From: an uncultured Acetatifactor sp.
Lineage (GTDB): Bacteria > Bacillota > Clostridia > Lachnospirales > Lachnospiraceae
DNA: 6,230 nucleotides
Direction: 5' to 3'
NCBI GenBank assembly: GCA_948896875.1
Contig: CAQUWW010000124.1
Coordinates: 1-6,230 of the forward strand
Part shown: positions 1 through 5,303 of the stretch, in pieces
How positions within the stretch are numbered: the stretch's first letter is position 1
How the letters are laid out: every line of letters begins with the position of its first letter
Position numbers and translations under genes: made by a program
Notes under the pieces: model-generated
The model's input: only the letters and a program-made list of their open reading frames with translations
What the model was told of the DNA's origin: nothing
Database searches by the model: none

Positions 1-477
1 TCTTTTTCAAAGGGCATGAAGATGAAGCTGTCCATTATCTGCGCTATGGCACATAAACCGAGGCTGCTGATTTTAGACGAAGCAACCACAGGGCTTGATC
101 CGGTGGTGCGTGATGAAATGTTAGATCTGTTTTTAGAATTTATACAGGACGAGGAATGCTCTATTTTCTTTTCCTCTCACATCACCTCGGACATACAGAA
201 GATTGCGGACTATGTCATCCTGATTCATCAGGGCAAAATTATTTTTGAGGAACAAAAAGACGACCTCATTTACAATTTTGGGATCGTAAAGTGCGGGAAA
301 GAAAAATTTGCTTCTATTTCCCCGGAGGATTATATTACCCACAGGAATACAAATGTCAGCGTGGAGTGTCTTGTCCGGGACAAGGAAGCAATAAGGCGCA
401 AGTACAAGGACATTGTAGTTGACAATGCGACACTGGAAGATATTATGCTTTTTTACATCAAGGGAGGCGCGGCATGA
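1..477 (+). CDS. ABC transporter ATP-binding protein, 3' part (gene cut by left edge)
   Basis: This is the ATPase subunit of an ABC transporter, working in the cytoplasm on the membrane permease encoded next. The open frame runs in from base 1 without a start, so the gene begins upstream; the ATG at 16 lies inside the signature region and is not the true start. Visible in order are a degenerate signature segment (SFSKGMKMKLS), Walker B with its catalytic Glu (LLILDEATTGLDP), and the H-loop His in FFSSHITSDI. About 90 residues follow without a recognised domain, as in YtrB/BcrA-like ATPases. Walker A and the Q-loop are outside the window. The stop overlaps the permease start (ATGA at 474-477), so the two are translationally coupled. 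The transported substrate cannot be told; related pairs occur in peptide/antibiotic-response systems often led by a GntR regulator, which would lie upstream of this window. Confidence 0.93.
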   Translation, partial: SFSKGMKMKLSIICAMAHKPRLLILDEATTGLDPVVRDEMLDLFLEFIQDEECSIFFSSHITSDIQKIADYVILIHQGKIIFEEQKDDLIYNFGIVKCGKEKFASISPEDYITHRNTNVSVECLVRDKEAIRRKYKDIVVDNATLEDIMLFYIKGGAA

Positions 478-1106
478 AAGGATTGATTTACAAAGATATT
501 ACCATTTTCTTTAAGAGTATTGACAGAAAGCTGGTTCTGATAGCGGCCGGCGCAATTACACTGCTCATGGTCAACACCGGCGTTTATGCGGGGCTGTTGG
601 CTTCCGTCATGCTCGCAATGACAATAGGAATGCAGAATATCATGAGTTTTGCAAGCGATGAAAAGGCAGGCTGGAAAAAATATCAGCTGGCAATGCCTGT
701 AAACGCCGTTTCCGCGGTAACGGGCAAATATATTTCCGTCATTTGCACGTTGGCAGTCAGCCTTGTGGGAAGCATTCTATTTAATATTTTATCCAGCGTT
801 GCTTTTCGTCAGTTTGATCCTACTGTCTGGGGCGTTTCTGTTGCCACGTCTGTCATTGTTCCGTTATTATGGACCGGAATCTGCCTGCCGTTAACCTATT
901 GGTTTGGTTTCCGTTCCGCCCAGACTATGGGGCTTCTCGTGGTAATTCCCATGTTCTATTTTGTCAAATATTTTGAAGACGGGGCCGGATTTTCAGCTAT
1001 GACAGATTCCATCCTCTCTTATGTTGCTGTGGCAGGGATTGGGGTAATTGTCCTCTTTATCATTTCCATGATAATAAGCATGGCAGGTTATAACAGAAAG
1101 AAATAG
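474..1106 (+). CDS. ABC-2 type permease, small integral membrane subunit
   Basis: A 210-residue membrane protein that would form the channel for the ATPase encoded upstream. Hydrophobic stretches at roughly residues 20-33, 36-57, 86-109, 121-143, 152-167 and 181-204 suggest six membrane segments. Between the second and third is a cytoplasmic loop, FASDEKAGWKKYQLAMPV, typical of the ABC2_membrane_5 family, where E-K-x-G-W and a 'lP' motif are conserved. The short basic tail NRKK is expected on the cytoplasmic side. The start is set by GGGAGG at 462-467, six bases before the ATG, and by the four-base overlap with the ATPase stop. The gene is full length for this family. It ends five bases from the convergent dehydrogenase gene. 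The family assignment is firm; the substrate is unknown. Confidence 0.9.
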   Translation: MKGLIYKDITIFFKSIDRKLVLIAAGAITLLMVNTGVYAGLLASVMLAMTIGMQNIMSFASDEKAGWKKYQLAMPVNAVSAVTGKYISVICTLAVSLVGSILFNILSSVAFRQFDPTVWGVSVATSVIVPLLWTGICLPLTYWFGFRSAQTMGLLVVIPMFYFVKYFEDGAGFSAMTDSILSYVAVAGIGVIVLFIISMIISMAGYNRKK

Positions 1107-1111
1107 AAGCC

Positions 1112-2137
1112 TCAGTTCTTCTCTTCAAAAGCCTGCCAGGGCACGTCCACAGTGGTATCTTCCGTAAGCATCTGATAAATGTGATGCAGAAGAGGATACC
1201 TGCTCATATCCGCATTCCGGCGCTGCAAAGCCTCGATCACCACCTTCGTGATGGCCACAGATTCCAATGTTACGCCGCTCAGCTCTTCCCTGGCCTGAGC
1301 ATATGTCATCCCCCGGCCCAGCAGAGTGCCGATTTTGCGGGTCCTGCCGCCGAATACAGTCACGTACAGATCCCCTGTGCCGTAAAGAATCTCCCTGCTG
1401 TCACCGCCGGCCAGCTCCAGCAGTCTACCCATTTCTCTGGCGCTCTGGGCAAAGAGTCCGGCCTGAGGATTGTATTCCTCCTGACAGCCCACGCCATTTT
1501 TGTACTCCGCCATGCCAATGGCAAGAGATACCCCCAGCGCATAGGCGTTTTTCAGGGCAACCGCCATCTCCAGCCCCGTCACATCCTCGGTCAGATTGAT
1601 ATGATAATAGTCCGTTGCCAACAGGGATTTGATTTTCTCCAGATCTTTCCTGTTATGTCCACAGAAAGCCACCAGCGTATGGTGTCTGTCCGCCAGTTCG
1701 AAGCTGATGCAGGGACCTCCCACTGCGTTCAGGGACAAGCCTTCATTTCCCGGCATCTCGGCCAGATAATCCGGAAACGCCTGAAAGCTTCCTTCCTCTG
1801 TGGCATGCATTCCCTTGCTGACCAGCAGCACCGGAAGGCTCCTGGGAATCTTCGGAAGCACATGCTCTCCAAACCATTCCACGCCGAAGCTGCTGATTCC
1901 GCCGATCAGCAAATCACAGTCCTTTAATGCCTCTGCCATCTCCTCAATCTGATAACACTTTGTCCCCTCGGGCAGCTGACGTTTCAGGGTAATGTGATAT
2001 CCATCCTCTTTTGCCCTTTCGATAATCTCTCTGTCCAGCGGTGTCCCCACAAGACGTACCTCGTGGCCATTGTCCGATGCCGGAATGCTCATGGCCGAAC
2101 CCATCATACCTGCTCCGATAATTGTAATAATGCTCAT
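1112..2137 (-). CDS. GpsA-like NAD(P)-dependent glycerol-3-phosphate dehydrogenase, divergent
   Basis: A 341-residue cytoplasmic dehydrogenase of the GpsA family, which interconverts glycerol 3-phosphate and dihydroxyacetone phosphate. The N-terminal Rossmann fold has the dinucleotide motif GAGMMG (residues 8-13). Next come VSKG with Lys108, the GGP loop at 140-142, the catalytic Lys196 in ALKNAYALG, and Asp256 in GTGDLYVT, followed by GRTRKIGTLLGRG. The start is the ATG at 2137, preceded by AGGAGG; the open frame continues 26 codons upstream to an ATG at 2215, but that segment runs through the inverted repeat and lacks a ribosome site. Compared with textbook GpsA, the GPS motif reads GPC and the SRN motif reads TRK, so the physiological substrate may be a related polyol phosphate. 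It lies downstream of the phosphodiesterase on the same strand, which suggests a catabolic role. Family confidence is high, exact substrate moderate. Confidence 0.87.
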   Translation of the reverse strand: MSIITIIGAGMMGSAMSIPASDNGHEVRLVGTPLDREIIERAKEDGYHITLKRQLPEGTKCYQIEEMAEALKDCDLLIGGISSFGVEWFGEHVLPKIPRSLPVLLVSKGMHATEEGSFQAFPDYLAEMPGNEGLSLNAVGGPCISFELADRHHTLVAFCGHNRKDLEKIKSLLATDYYHINLTEDVTGLEMAVALKNAYALGVSLAIGMAEYKNGVGCQEEYNPQAGLFAQSAREMGRLLELAGGDSREILYGTGDLYVTVFGGRTRKIGTLLGRGMTYAQAREELSGVTLESVAITKVVIEALQRRNADMSRYPLLHHIYQMLTEDTTVDVPWQAFEEKN

Positions 2138-2141
2138 ATGT

Positions 2142-2147
2142 CCTCCT
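2142..2147 (-). promoter_or_regulatory. Ribosome binding site that fixes the dehydrogenase start
   Basis: Read on the minus strand this is AGGAGG, four bases before the ATG at 2137. The spacing is short but the match is perfect, and no comparable site precedes the in-frame ATG at 2215. It supports the 341-residue protein over the longer reading. Confidence 0.8.
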
Positions 2148-2148
2148 A

Positions 2149-2159
2149 TTCCAGTTCCG
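2149..2159 (+). repeat. 11-base direct repeat, left copy
   Basis: TTCCAGTTCCG occurs here and again at 2257-2267, flanking the inverted-repeat element. The copies are exact. The right copy is separated from the inverted arm by a few extra bases, so this is not a clean target-site duplication. Confidence 0.6.
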
Positions 2160-2252
2160 TAAGTGTACAAACAGTACCCCTGTCCTGAGATTGATTCTCG
2201 TCCGTAAAGCCACACGGACGCAAATCAATCTGGGTACTGTTAGTACACTTAC
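2159..2252. repeat. Long imperfect palindrome, MITE-like or leader hairpin
   Basis: The outer arms are 2159-2179 and 2232-2252: 21 bases each, complementary at 20 positions (the mismatch is A at 2169 against A at 2242). Inside are two further nested stems: AGATTGATT (2188-2196) with AATCAATCT (2223-2231), and CGTCCGT (2199-2205) with ACGGACG (2214-2220), around an eight-base loop. The only large irregularity is an eight-base bulge at 2180-2187. The arms begin and end with TA (2160-2161 and 2250-2251), the target dinucleotide duplicated by IS630/Tc1-mariner elements, so an 88-base non-autonomous element is plausible. It lies between two same-strand genes, so it should fold as a strong hairpin in the dehydrogenase leader, ending about 12 bases before the ribosome site. 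No U-run follows it on either strand, so it is not an ordinary terminator. The structure is certain, the origin is inferred. Confidence 0.85.
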
Positions 2253-2256
2253 TGAT

Positions 2257-2267
2257 TTCCAGTTCCG
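2257..2267 (+). repeat. 11-base direct repeat, right copy
   Basis: Exact second copy of TTCCAGTTCCG (first at 2149-2159), lying outside the right arm of the palindrome. Confidence 0.6.
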
Positions 2268-2287
2268 CAACGATTCCTCGACACACC

Positions 2288-3085
2288 TTACCTTACTTTC
2301 AGTTTCTTCAAAATTTCATCCGCCCGTTTGGGGTCGTTTGCCGTGAATAATACGGCGCCCCGTTCCACCGCAAGACGGTAGGTCTCCTCTTCCTCCTTGC
2401 TGAAAAACACCCAGGGTTCCACTCCCCGCTGTGCAACATAGTCAAAATGTTCTTTGTCCGCAATTCCTTTTTCTTTATCAAACAGACAAATACAGTACAG
2501 ATAATCATATGGATCGCGGGTCTGTCTCTGTCCCATCAGTGTGATGGGGAAATACCCGTGCAGGCAGTATCTGTGGTCATATTTCCTGTCGATATACTCC
2601 AGCAGCTCCCCGCTCCAGCTGTTAATCACACACCGCTCGGCAATGCCGTATTCCTCCAGCATTGCAAGGCTCCTGTCACAGGACTCATAAGCCCGCTCCC
2701 CCTGCTGATGAGGATAGTCCTTCAATTCAATGTTGAAGAGAAGTTCCTTCCTGTCCTTCACCAGCTCCAGGAACTCCACGAAAGTCGGTACTCTTGTACC
2801 TTCAAATTCCTTCCCTTTCCAGGCGCCGGCATCCAGTTCTTTCAGTTCTGCCAGAGTCATATCACGGATGTCCCCTGTCCCGTCGGTGGTCCTGTCAACT
2901 TTCTGATCGTGCATGACAATAATCTGTCCGTCTCTGGTCATATGCAGATCATTCTCGATCATGTCAATGTCAAGGGTCAGCGCCGATTCAAAGGCCGGCA
3001 TTGTGTTCTCCGGATAATACCGGGAATTGCCTCTGTGGGCCGCCACCAGCACTCTGTTCCTGTAAAAATTTTTCAGGTGATACAT
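2288..3085 (-). CDS. Glycerophosphodiester phosphodiesterase (GDPD/UgpQ type)
   Basis: A 265-residue enzyme that hydrolyses glycerophosphodiesters to glycerol 3-phosphate plus an alcohol. The GDPD TIM-barrel signature is clear: AAHRGN with catalytic His17 and Arg18, YPENTMPAF (25-32), the metal-binding IENDLHMTRDG with Glu44 and Asp46, then VMHDQKVDRTTDGTG with the second catalytic His59, and NIELK with Glu120 and Lys122. Near the C terminus, GAVLFTANDPKRA stands in place of the more usual T-D-x-P ending. There is no signal peptide or membrane segment, so it should act in the cytoplasm on imported substrates. The ATG at 3085 is preceded by AGAGGAGG (3091-3098) at five bases. It is the first gene of a probable two-gene unit with the GpsA-like dehydrogenase, 150 bases downstream, which could use its product. 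The length is normal for the family. Confidence 0.94.
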   Translation of the reverse strand: MYHLKNFYRNRVLVAAHRGNSRYYPENTMPAFESALTLDIDMIENDLHMTRDGQIIVMHDQKVDRTTDGTGDIRDMTLAELKELDAGAWKGKEFEGTRVPTFVEFLELVKDRKELLFNIELKDYPHQQGERAYESCDRSLAMLEEYGIAERCVINSWSGELLEYIDRKYDHRYCLHGYFPITLMGQRQTRDPYDYLYCICLFDKEKGIADKEHFDYVAQRGVEPWVFFSKEEEETYRLAVERGAVLFTANDPKRADEILKKLKVR

Positions 3086-3110
3086 TTTTTCCTCCTCTGA
3101 TCATCTGTGA

Positions 3111-3134
3111 CAGTTCAGCGGCCTGCCTGAACTG
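3111..3134 (-). other. Hairpin in phosphodiesterase mRNA leader
   Basis: CAGTTCAG (3111-3118) and CTGAACTG (3127-3134) form a perfect eight-base stem around an eight-base loop. It ends about 12 bases upstream of the AGAGGAGG ribosome site, in the same relative place as the long palindrome before the dehydrogenase gene. It could influence translation or mRNA stability; no U-run follows it. Confidence 0.55.
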
Positions 3135-3207
3135 GTTACACTTACTTTCCGTCTTGACGAAACCATGGTTTTGCAGGTAATATATTTTCAAGGTGTCCTC
3201 GTTTAAA

Positions 3208-3236
3208 CTTATACCACAAAAGACAAAGTGATTCAA
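3208..3236 (-). promoter_or_regulatory. Predicted sigma-A promoter of the phosphodiesterase gene
   Basis: On the minus strand, TTGAAT (3231-3236) is followed after 17 bases by TATAAG (3208-3213). Matches to consensus are four of six and five of six, with ideal spacing. Transcription would begin near 3201, giving a leader of about 115 bases. The spacer contains TTGTCTTTT, the candidate DeoR operator, so a bound repressor would block RNA polymerase. A second -10-like TATAAT on this strand at 3256-3261 lacks a good -35. Confidence 0.55.
3218..3226 (+). promoter_or_regulatory. Candidate DeoR operator box 1 (AAAAGACAA)
   Basis: First exact copy of the nine-base word. It lies within the -35/-10 spacer of the predicted phosphodiesterase promoter. 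Its start is exactly 50 bases from that of the second copy, about five helical turns, so both would face the same side of the DNA. Confidence 0.45.
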
Positions 3237-3267
3237 GAAAATTCATTATTTGCACATTATATTGCGA

Positions 3268-3276
3268 AAAAGACAA
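3268..3276 (+). promoter_or_regulatory. Candidate DeoR operator box 2 (AAAAGACAA)
   Basis: Second exact copy, upstream of the DeoR gene and of the phosphodiesterase promoter. On the minus strand it lies six bases before a TATAAT at 3256-3261, resembling the arrangement of box 1. It may serve autoregulation or cooperative binding with box 1. Confidence 0.42.
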
Positions 3277-3355
3277 CTTTAAATGCAATAAAGAGCAAAA
3301 AGGGATAGCTTTAATCAAGCAAAAGGACAAAAAAAAGACAGCTAAGCCATTTTGG

Positions 3356-3428
3356 GAAAACAGGGAACGGAAAAGAAACGACAAAAAGAACAAACTGAAA
3401 ATTATCGAAAACGCAATAAACATAAAAT
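3356..3428 (+). promoter_or_regulatory. Phased GAAA motifs and weak -10 before the DeoR gene
   Basis: GAAA words start at 3356, 3370, 3375, 3397 and 3407, followed by TAAA at 3417; the last three are spaced by exactly ten bases. DeoR-family proteins such as AgaR are known to bind direct repeats of GAAA/TTTC type, so this may be an autoregulatory site, or merely phased A-tracts that bend DNA. TAAAAT at 3423-3428 is a possible -10, but no good -35 is seen at the right distance. Confidence 0.3.
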
Positions 3429-3452
3429 GCAGGAATTCAGAAAGGAAAGAAA

Positions 3453-4184
3453 ATGATTAAAAACGAACGGCTCGATCAGATTATGGCAATCTTAAAGGAA
3501 GAGAAATACAGCAGCATCAACCACCTGGCGGAGACCCTTTACGTGGCGCCGGTGACCATCCGGCGGGATTTGAAGAAGCTGGAACAGGACGGCCTTGTCA
3601 GCACCTGTTACGGCGGTGTGTCCATAGTATCCCATACAAACCGGGATGTGCCCCTGGCCATACGGGAGAATTTCAACGATGATATCAAGATCAGGCTTGC
3701 CAGGAAAGCCGCTGCATTGATCACAAGCGGCAGCACCGTCTTCCTGGACGCCTCCTCCAGCGCCTCTCACATTGCGGACTTCCTGACGCCGGAACAGAAT
3801 GTCACGGTTATCACCAACGGAATCAGAGCGCTTACCATCCTTTCCCGGAACCACATCAGGGCCTATGGCACGGGGGGAAAGCTGGTGGATAATTCCCTGG
3901 CCTTTACCGGGGCGATCGCGCTGCGGACCATCTCCGGCATGCATGCGGATTTTATGTTCTTTTCCTCCCAGGGACTGACTTTAGATGGAATGATCACGGA
4001 TTTCTCCGAATCGGAGACACAGCTTCGCCAGGCTATGCTCCACCATGCGGCCAGGCGTTATTTCCTCTGTGACAGTTCCAAAATAGGCAAAACCTTCCTC
4101 TTCCAGGTGTGCAATGCCAGAGATCTGGACGATGTGTTCTGCGATCAGCCTCTTCTGTTCCAGAAGCCGGGAGGCGAGCCTTAA
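3453..4184 (+). CDS. DeoR/GlpR-family transcriptional regulator
   Basis: A 243-residue DNA-binding repressor of the DeoR family, whose effectors are usually phosphorylated sugars or polyols. Residues 6-56 form the winged helix-turn-helix: RLDQIMAILKEE, then the recognition helix VAPVTIRRDLKKLEQDG and the wing ending in YGGV. The sugar-phosphate-sensing C-terminal domain shows FLDASSSASHIADFL, VITNGIRAL, GGKLVDNSLAFTG, the SSQGLTLDGMITDFSESE stretch and the family-typical FLCDSSKIGK. The ATG is preceded by AAAGGA (3441-3446) at six bases. It is transcribed divergently from the phosphodiesterase and in the same direction as the esterase, and the repeated AAAAGACAA word at their promoters is its best operator candidate. 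The wing has T-C-Y-G-G where many homologues have R-x-H/Y-G-G. GlpR-like sensing of glycerol 3-phosphate fits the context but is inferred only. Confidence 0.93.
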   Translation: MIKNERLDQIMAILKEEKYSSINHLAETLYVAPVTIRRDLKKLEQDGLVSTCYGGVSIVSHTNRDVPLAIRENFNDDIKIRLARKAAALITSGSTVFLDASSSASHIADFLTPEQNVTVITNGIRALTILSRNHIRAYGTGGKLVDNSLAFTGAIALRTISGMHADFMFFSSQGLTLDGMITDFSESETQLRQAMLHHAARRYFLCDSSKIGKTFLFQVCNARDLDDVFCDQPLLFQKPGGEP

Positions 4185-4272
4185 TGTCTGCGGATTCTTT
4201 TGTCTTCTTCTGTCCTTTCTCTGTTCTTTTTTGTCCATTTCCCATATTTTTAATCAAAATGTGGTATTTATC

Positions 4273-4281
4273 TTGTCTTTT
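4273..4281 (-). promoter_or_regulatory. Candidate DeoR operator box 3 (AAAAGACAA on minus strand)
   Basis: Third exact copy of the nine-base word, reading TTGTCTTTT on the plus strand. It covers the -35 hexamer of the esterase promoter. Related pyrimidine words lie just upstream, at 4198-4206 (TTTTGTCTT) and 4227-4234 (TTTTGTCC). Confidence 0.45.
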
Positions 4282-4301
4282 CAGATAGCAGGGCCTATAA
4301 T
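4273..4301 (+). promoter_or_regulatory. Strong sigma-A promoter of the esterase gene
   Basis: TTGTCT (4273-4278) is followed after exactly 17 bases by a perfect TATAAT (4296-4301), with AT-rich sequence upstream. The start of transcription would be near 4308, giving a leader of about 87 bases. No terminator hairpin is visible between the DeoR stop (4184) and this promoter, so read-through from the regulator gene is also possible. Confidence 0.65.
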
Positions 4302-4360
4302 CGGTAGCAGTTCAGTTATTTCACTGAGCCGTTACCATCATCTACATATCACCAAGCAGA

Positions 4361-4374
4361 CCCGTAGGAACGGG
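4361..4374 (+). other. Small hairpin in the esterase leader
   Basis: CCCGT and ACGGG form a five-base perfect stem with an AGGA loop, four to five bases before the AAGGAA ribosome site (4379-4384), which itself sits ten bases from the ATG. The loop AGGA resembles a ribosome site but has no start codon at the right distance. A role in translation is possible but unproven. Confidence 0.35.
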
Positions 4375-4394
4375 CAGAAAGGAACCTGAATTCT

Positions 4395-5225
4395 ATGCAA
4401 TACTTTAAACTGGATGTAAAACAAAGTCACTCTATGGATTACGCCGCCTGCTATCTATATCTGATCGACGACTCCGAGGCCATCAACATCCGGACACGTC
4501 CCATGATCGTAGTCTGTCCGGGAGGCGGCTATTCCTTTACCTCAGACAGAGAGGCCGATATCGTGGCGCTGCAGTTTCTGTCTATGGGGTATCACGCCGC
4601 CGTGCTTCGCTATTCCGTGGCGCCGGCCGTGTATCCTACGGCAATTTTGGAGCTGGCTGCCACAGTGCTGCAGATCAGAAGCCACGCGGAAGAATGGAAT
4701 GTTAACCCGGATCAGATTGTCGTTACAGGATTCTCCGCCGGAGGGCATCTGGCTGCCAGCTACTGTATGTTCTGGAATCAGAAGTGGGTGGCAGAAAGTC
4801 TTCATACGGAAAGTGAATCTCTGCGTCCCAACGGCATGATTCTCGCCTATCCTGTGATCACATCGGGAGAATATGCCCATCATGGTTCCTTCCATAATCT
4901 GCTTGGGGAAGAATATGAATCAAAAAAAGAAATGCTTTCTCTGGAAAACTGTGTGGGAGAACAGGTGCCCCGCACATTTGTCTGGCATACCTATGAAGAT
5001 CAGAGCGTACCTGTACAGAACTCTCTGTTCCTGGTTAACGCCCTTGCCAGCAATCATATTCCTGTGGAATTTCATCTGTTTGAAAAGGGTGGCCATGGAC
5101 TTGCTCTTGCCAATCGCCTGACCAATACTCAGGGACATGGTCCCGAATGCGCTGCCAGCGCCTGGATTCCGCTGGTTCATCAGTGGATGGAGAACTGGCT
5201 TGCCGCACAGGAGCCATCTGTCTGA
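4395..5225 (+). CDS. Alpha/beta-hydrolase, esterase/acetyl-esterase type
   Basis: A 276-residue serine hydrolase of the alpha/beta fold, likely a carboxylesterase; close relatives are often annotated as acetyl-xylan or other carbohydrate esterases. The oxyanion-hole loop is CPGGGYSF (41-48), replacing the HGGG of related lipases. The nucleophile elbow is GFSAGGH with Ser114. The acid is Asp202 in TYEDQSVPVQNS, and the base is His234 in GGHGLAL. There is no signal peptide, so it should act inside the cell on short acylated substrates after import. The start ATG follows AAGGAA at ten bases, rather long spacing, but an upstream in-frame start has no support. It has its own promoter carrying a candidate DeoR operator. 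The gene is full length. The exact acyl substrate cannot be read from sequence; deacylation of sugars, polyols or glycerolipid fragments all fit. Confidence 0.9.
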   Translation: MQYFKLDVKQSHSMDYAACYLYLIDDSEAINIRTRPMIVVCPGGGYSFTSDREADIVALQFLSMGYHAAVLRYSVAPAVYPTAILELAATVLQIRSHAEEWNVNPDQIVVTGFSAGGHLAASYCMFWNQKWVAESLHTESESLRPNGMILAYPVITSGEYAHHGSFHNLLGEEYESKKEMLSLENCVGEQVPRTFVWHTYEDQSVPVQNSLFLVNALASNHIPVEFHLFEKGGHGLALANRLTNTQGHGPECAASAWIPLVHQWMENWLAAQEPSV

Positions 5226-5249
5226 CTGCCCTGTAACAGAGTCCGGCTG

Positions 5250-5273
5250 TTCCCCGCAGCAAGCTGCGGGGAA
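5250..5273 (+). terminator. GC-rich terminator-like hairpin between convergent genes
   Basis: TTCCCCGCAGC (5250-5260) and GCTGCGGGGAA (5263-5273) are perfectly complementary around AA. In practice the innermost pair would open, giving about ten pairs and a four-base loop. On the plus strand it is followed by an AT-rich stretch and only an interrupted T-run (5282-5287), so termination for the esterase is likely but not textbook. On the minus strand there is no T-run. Confidence 0.7.
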
Positions 5274-5303
5274 TTAAACCCTCTTTTGGATTATCCACAG
5301 GGT

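Larger units (their letters stand above)
3086..3452. other. Divergent control region between phosphodiesterase and DeoR genes
   Basis: These 367 bases have no credible gene; the short open frames on the minus strand are low-complexity Phe/Leu/Ser readings of the A-rich strand and have no ribosome sites. From about 3215 to 3452 the plus strand is strongly rich in A and purines. The region holds the phosphodiesterase leader with a hairpin (3111-3134), its predicted promoter (3208-3236), two copies of AAAAGACAA, related words such as AAAAGGACAA (3321-3330) and AAAAGACA (3333-3340), and a run of phased GAAA motifs next to the regulator gene. The eight-base word GCAATAAA also occurs twice (3285-3292 and 3413-3420). 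Confidence 0.7.

Noticed and set aside
1066..1083. CCATG/CATGG hairpin near the permease end as a terminator
   Set aside because: Only five pairs, an eight-base loop, no T-run, and it lies inside the coding region.
1181..1927. Long plus-strand open frame of 248 codons opposite the dehydrogenase gene
   Set aside because: It is an antisense shadow of a well-supported gene, with no family motif and His/Pro/Gln-rich nonsense composition.
2138..2215. A 26-residue N-terminal extension of the dehydrogenase from an ATG at 2215
   Set aside because: The segment runs through the palindrome, has no ribosome site, and places non-family residues before the Rossmann motif; the ATG at 2137 has AGGAGG directly upstream.
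2159..2252. The palindrome as a plain rho-independent terminator after the phosphodiesterase gene
   Set aside because: No T-run follows the stem on the minus strand, and the stem is far longer and more AT-rich than a usual terminator.
2138..2287. T-box or known metabolite riboswitch before the dehydrogenase gene
   Set aside because: No T-box core sequence or recognisable conserved riboswitch motif is present; the region is almost wholly one self-complementary hairpin.
2447..3100. 217-codon plus-strand open frame opposite the phosphodiesterase gene
   Set aside because: Antisense shadow; the minus strand carries a complete GDPD protein with catalytic residues.
3142..3423. 93-codon minus-strand open frame rich in Phe, Leu and Ser in the divergent region
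   Set aside because: It reads through an A-rich control region, has low complexity, and has no ribosome site; it might mimic a membrane peptide but nothing supports it.
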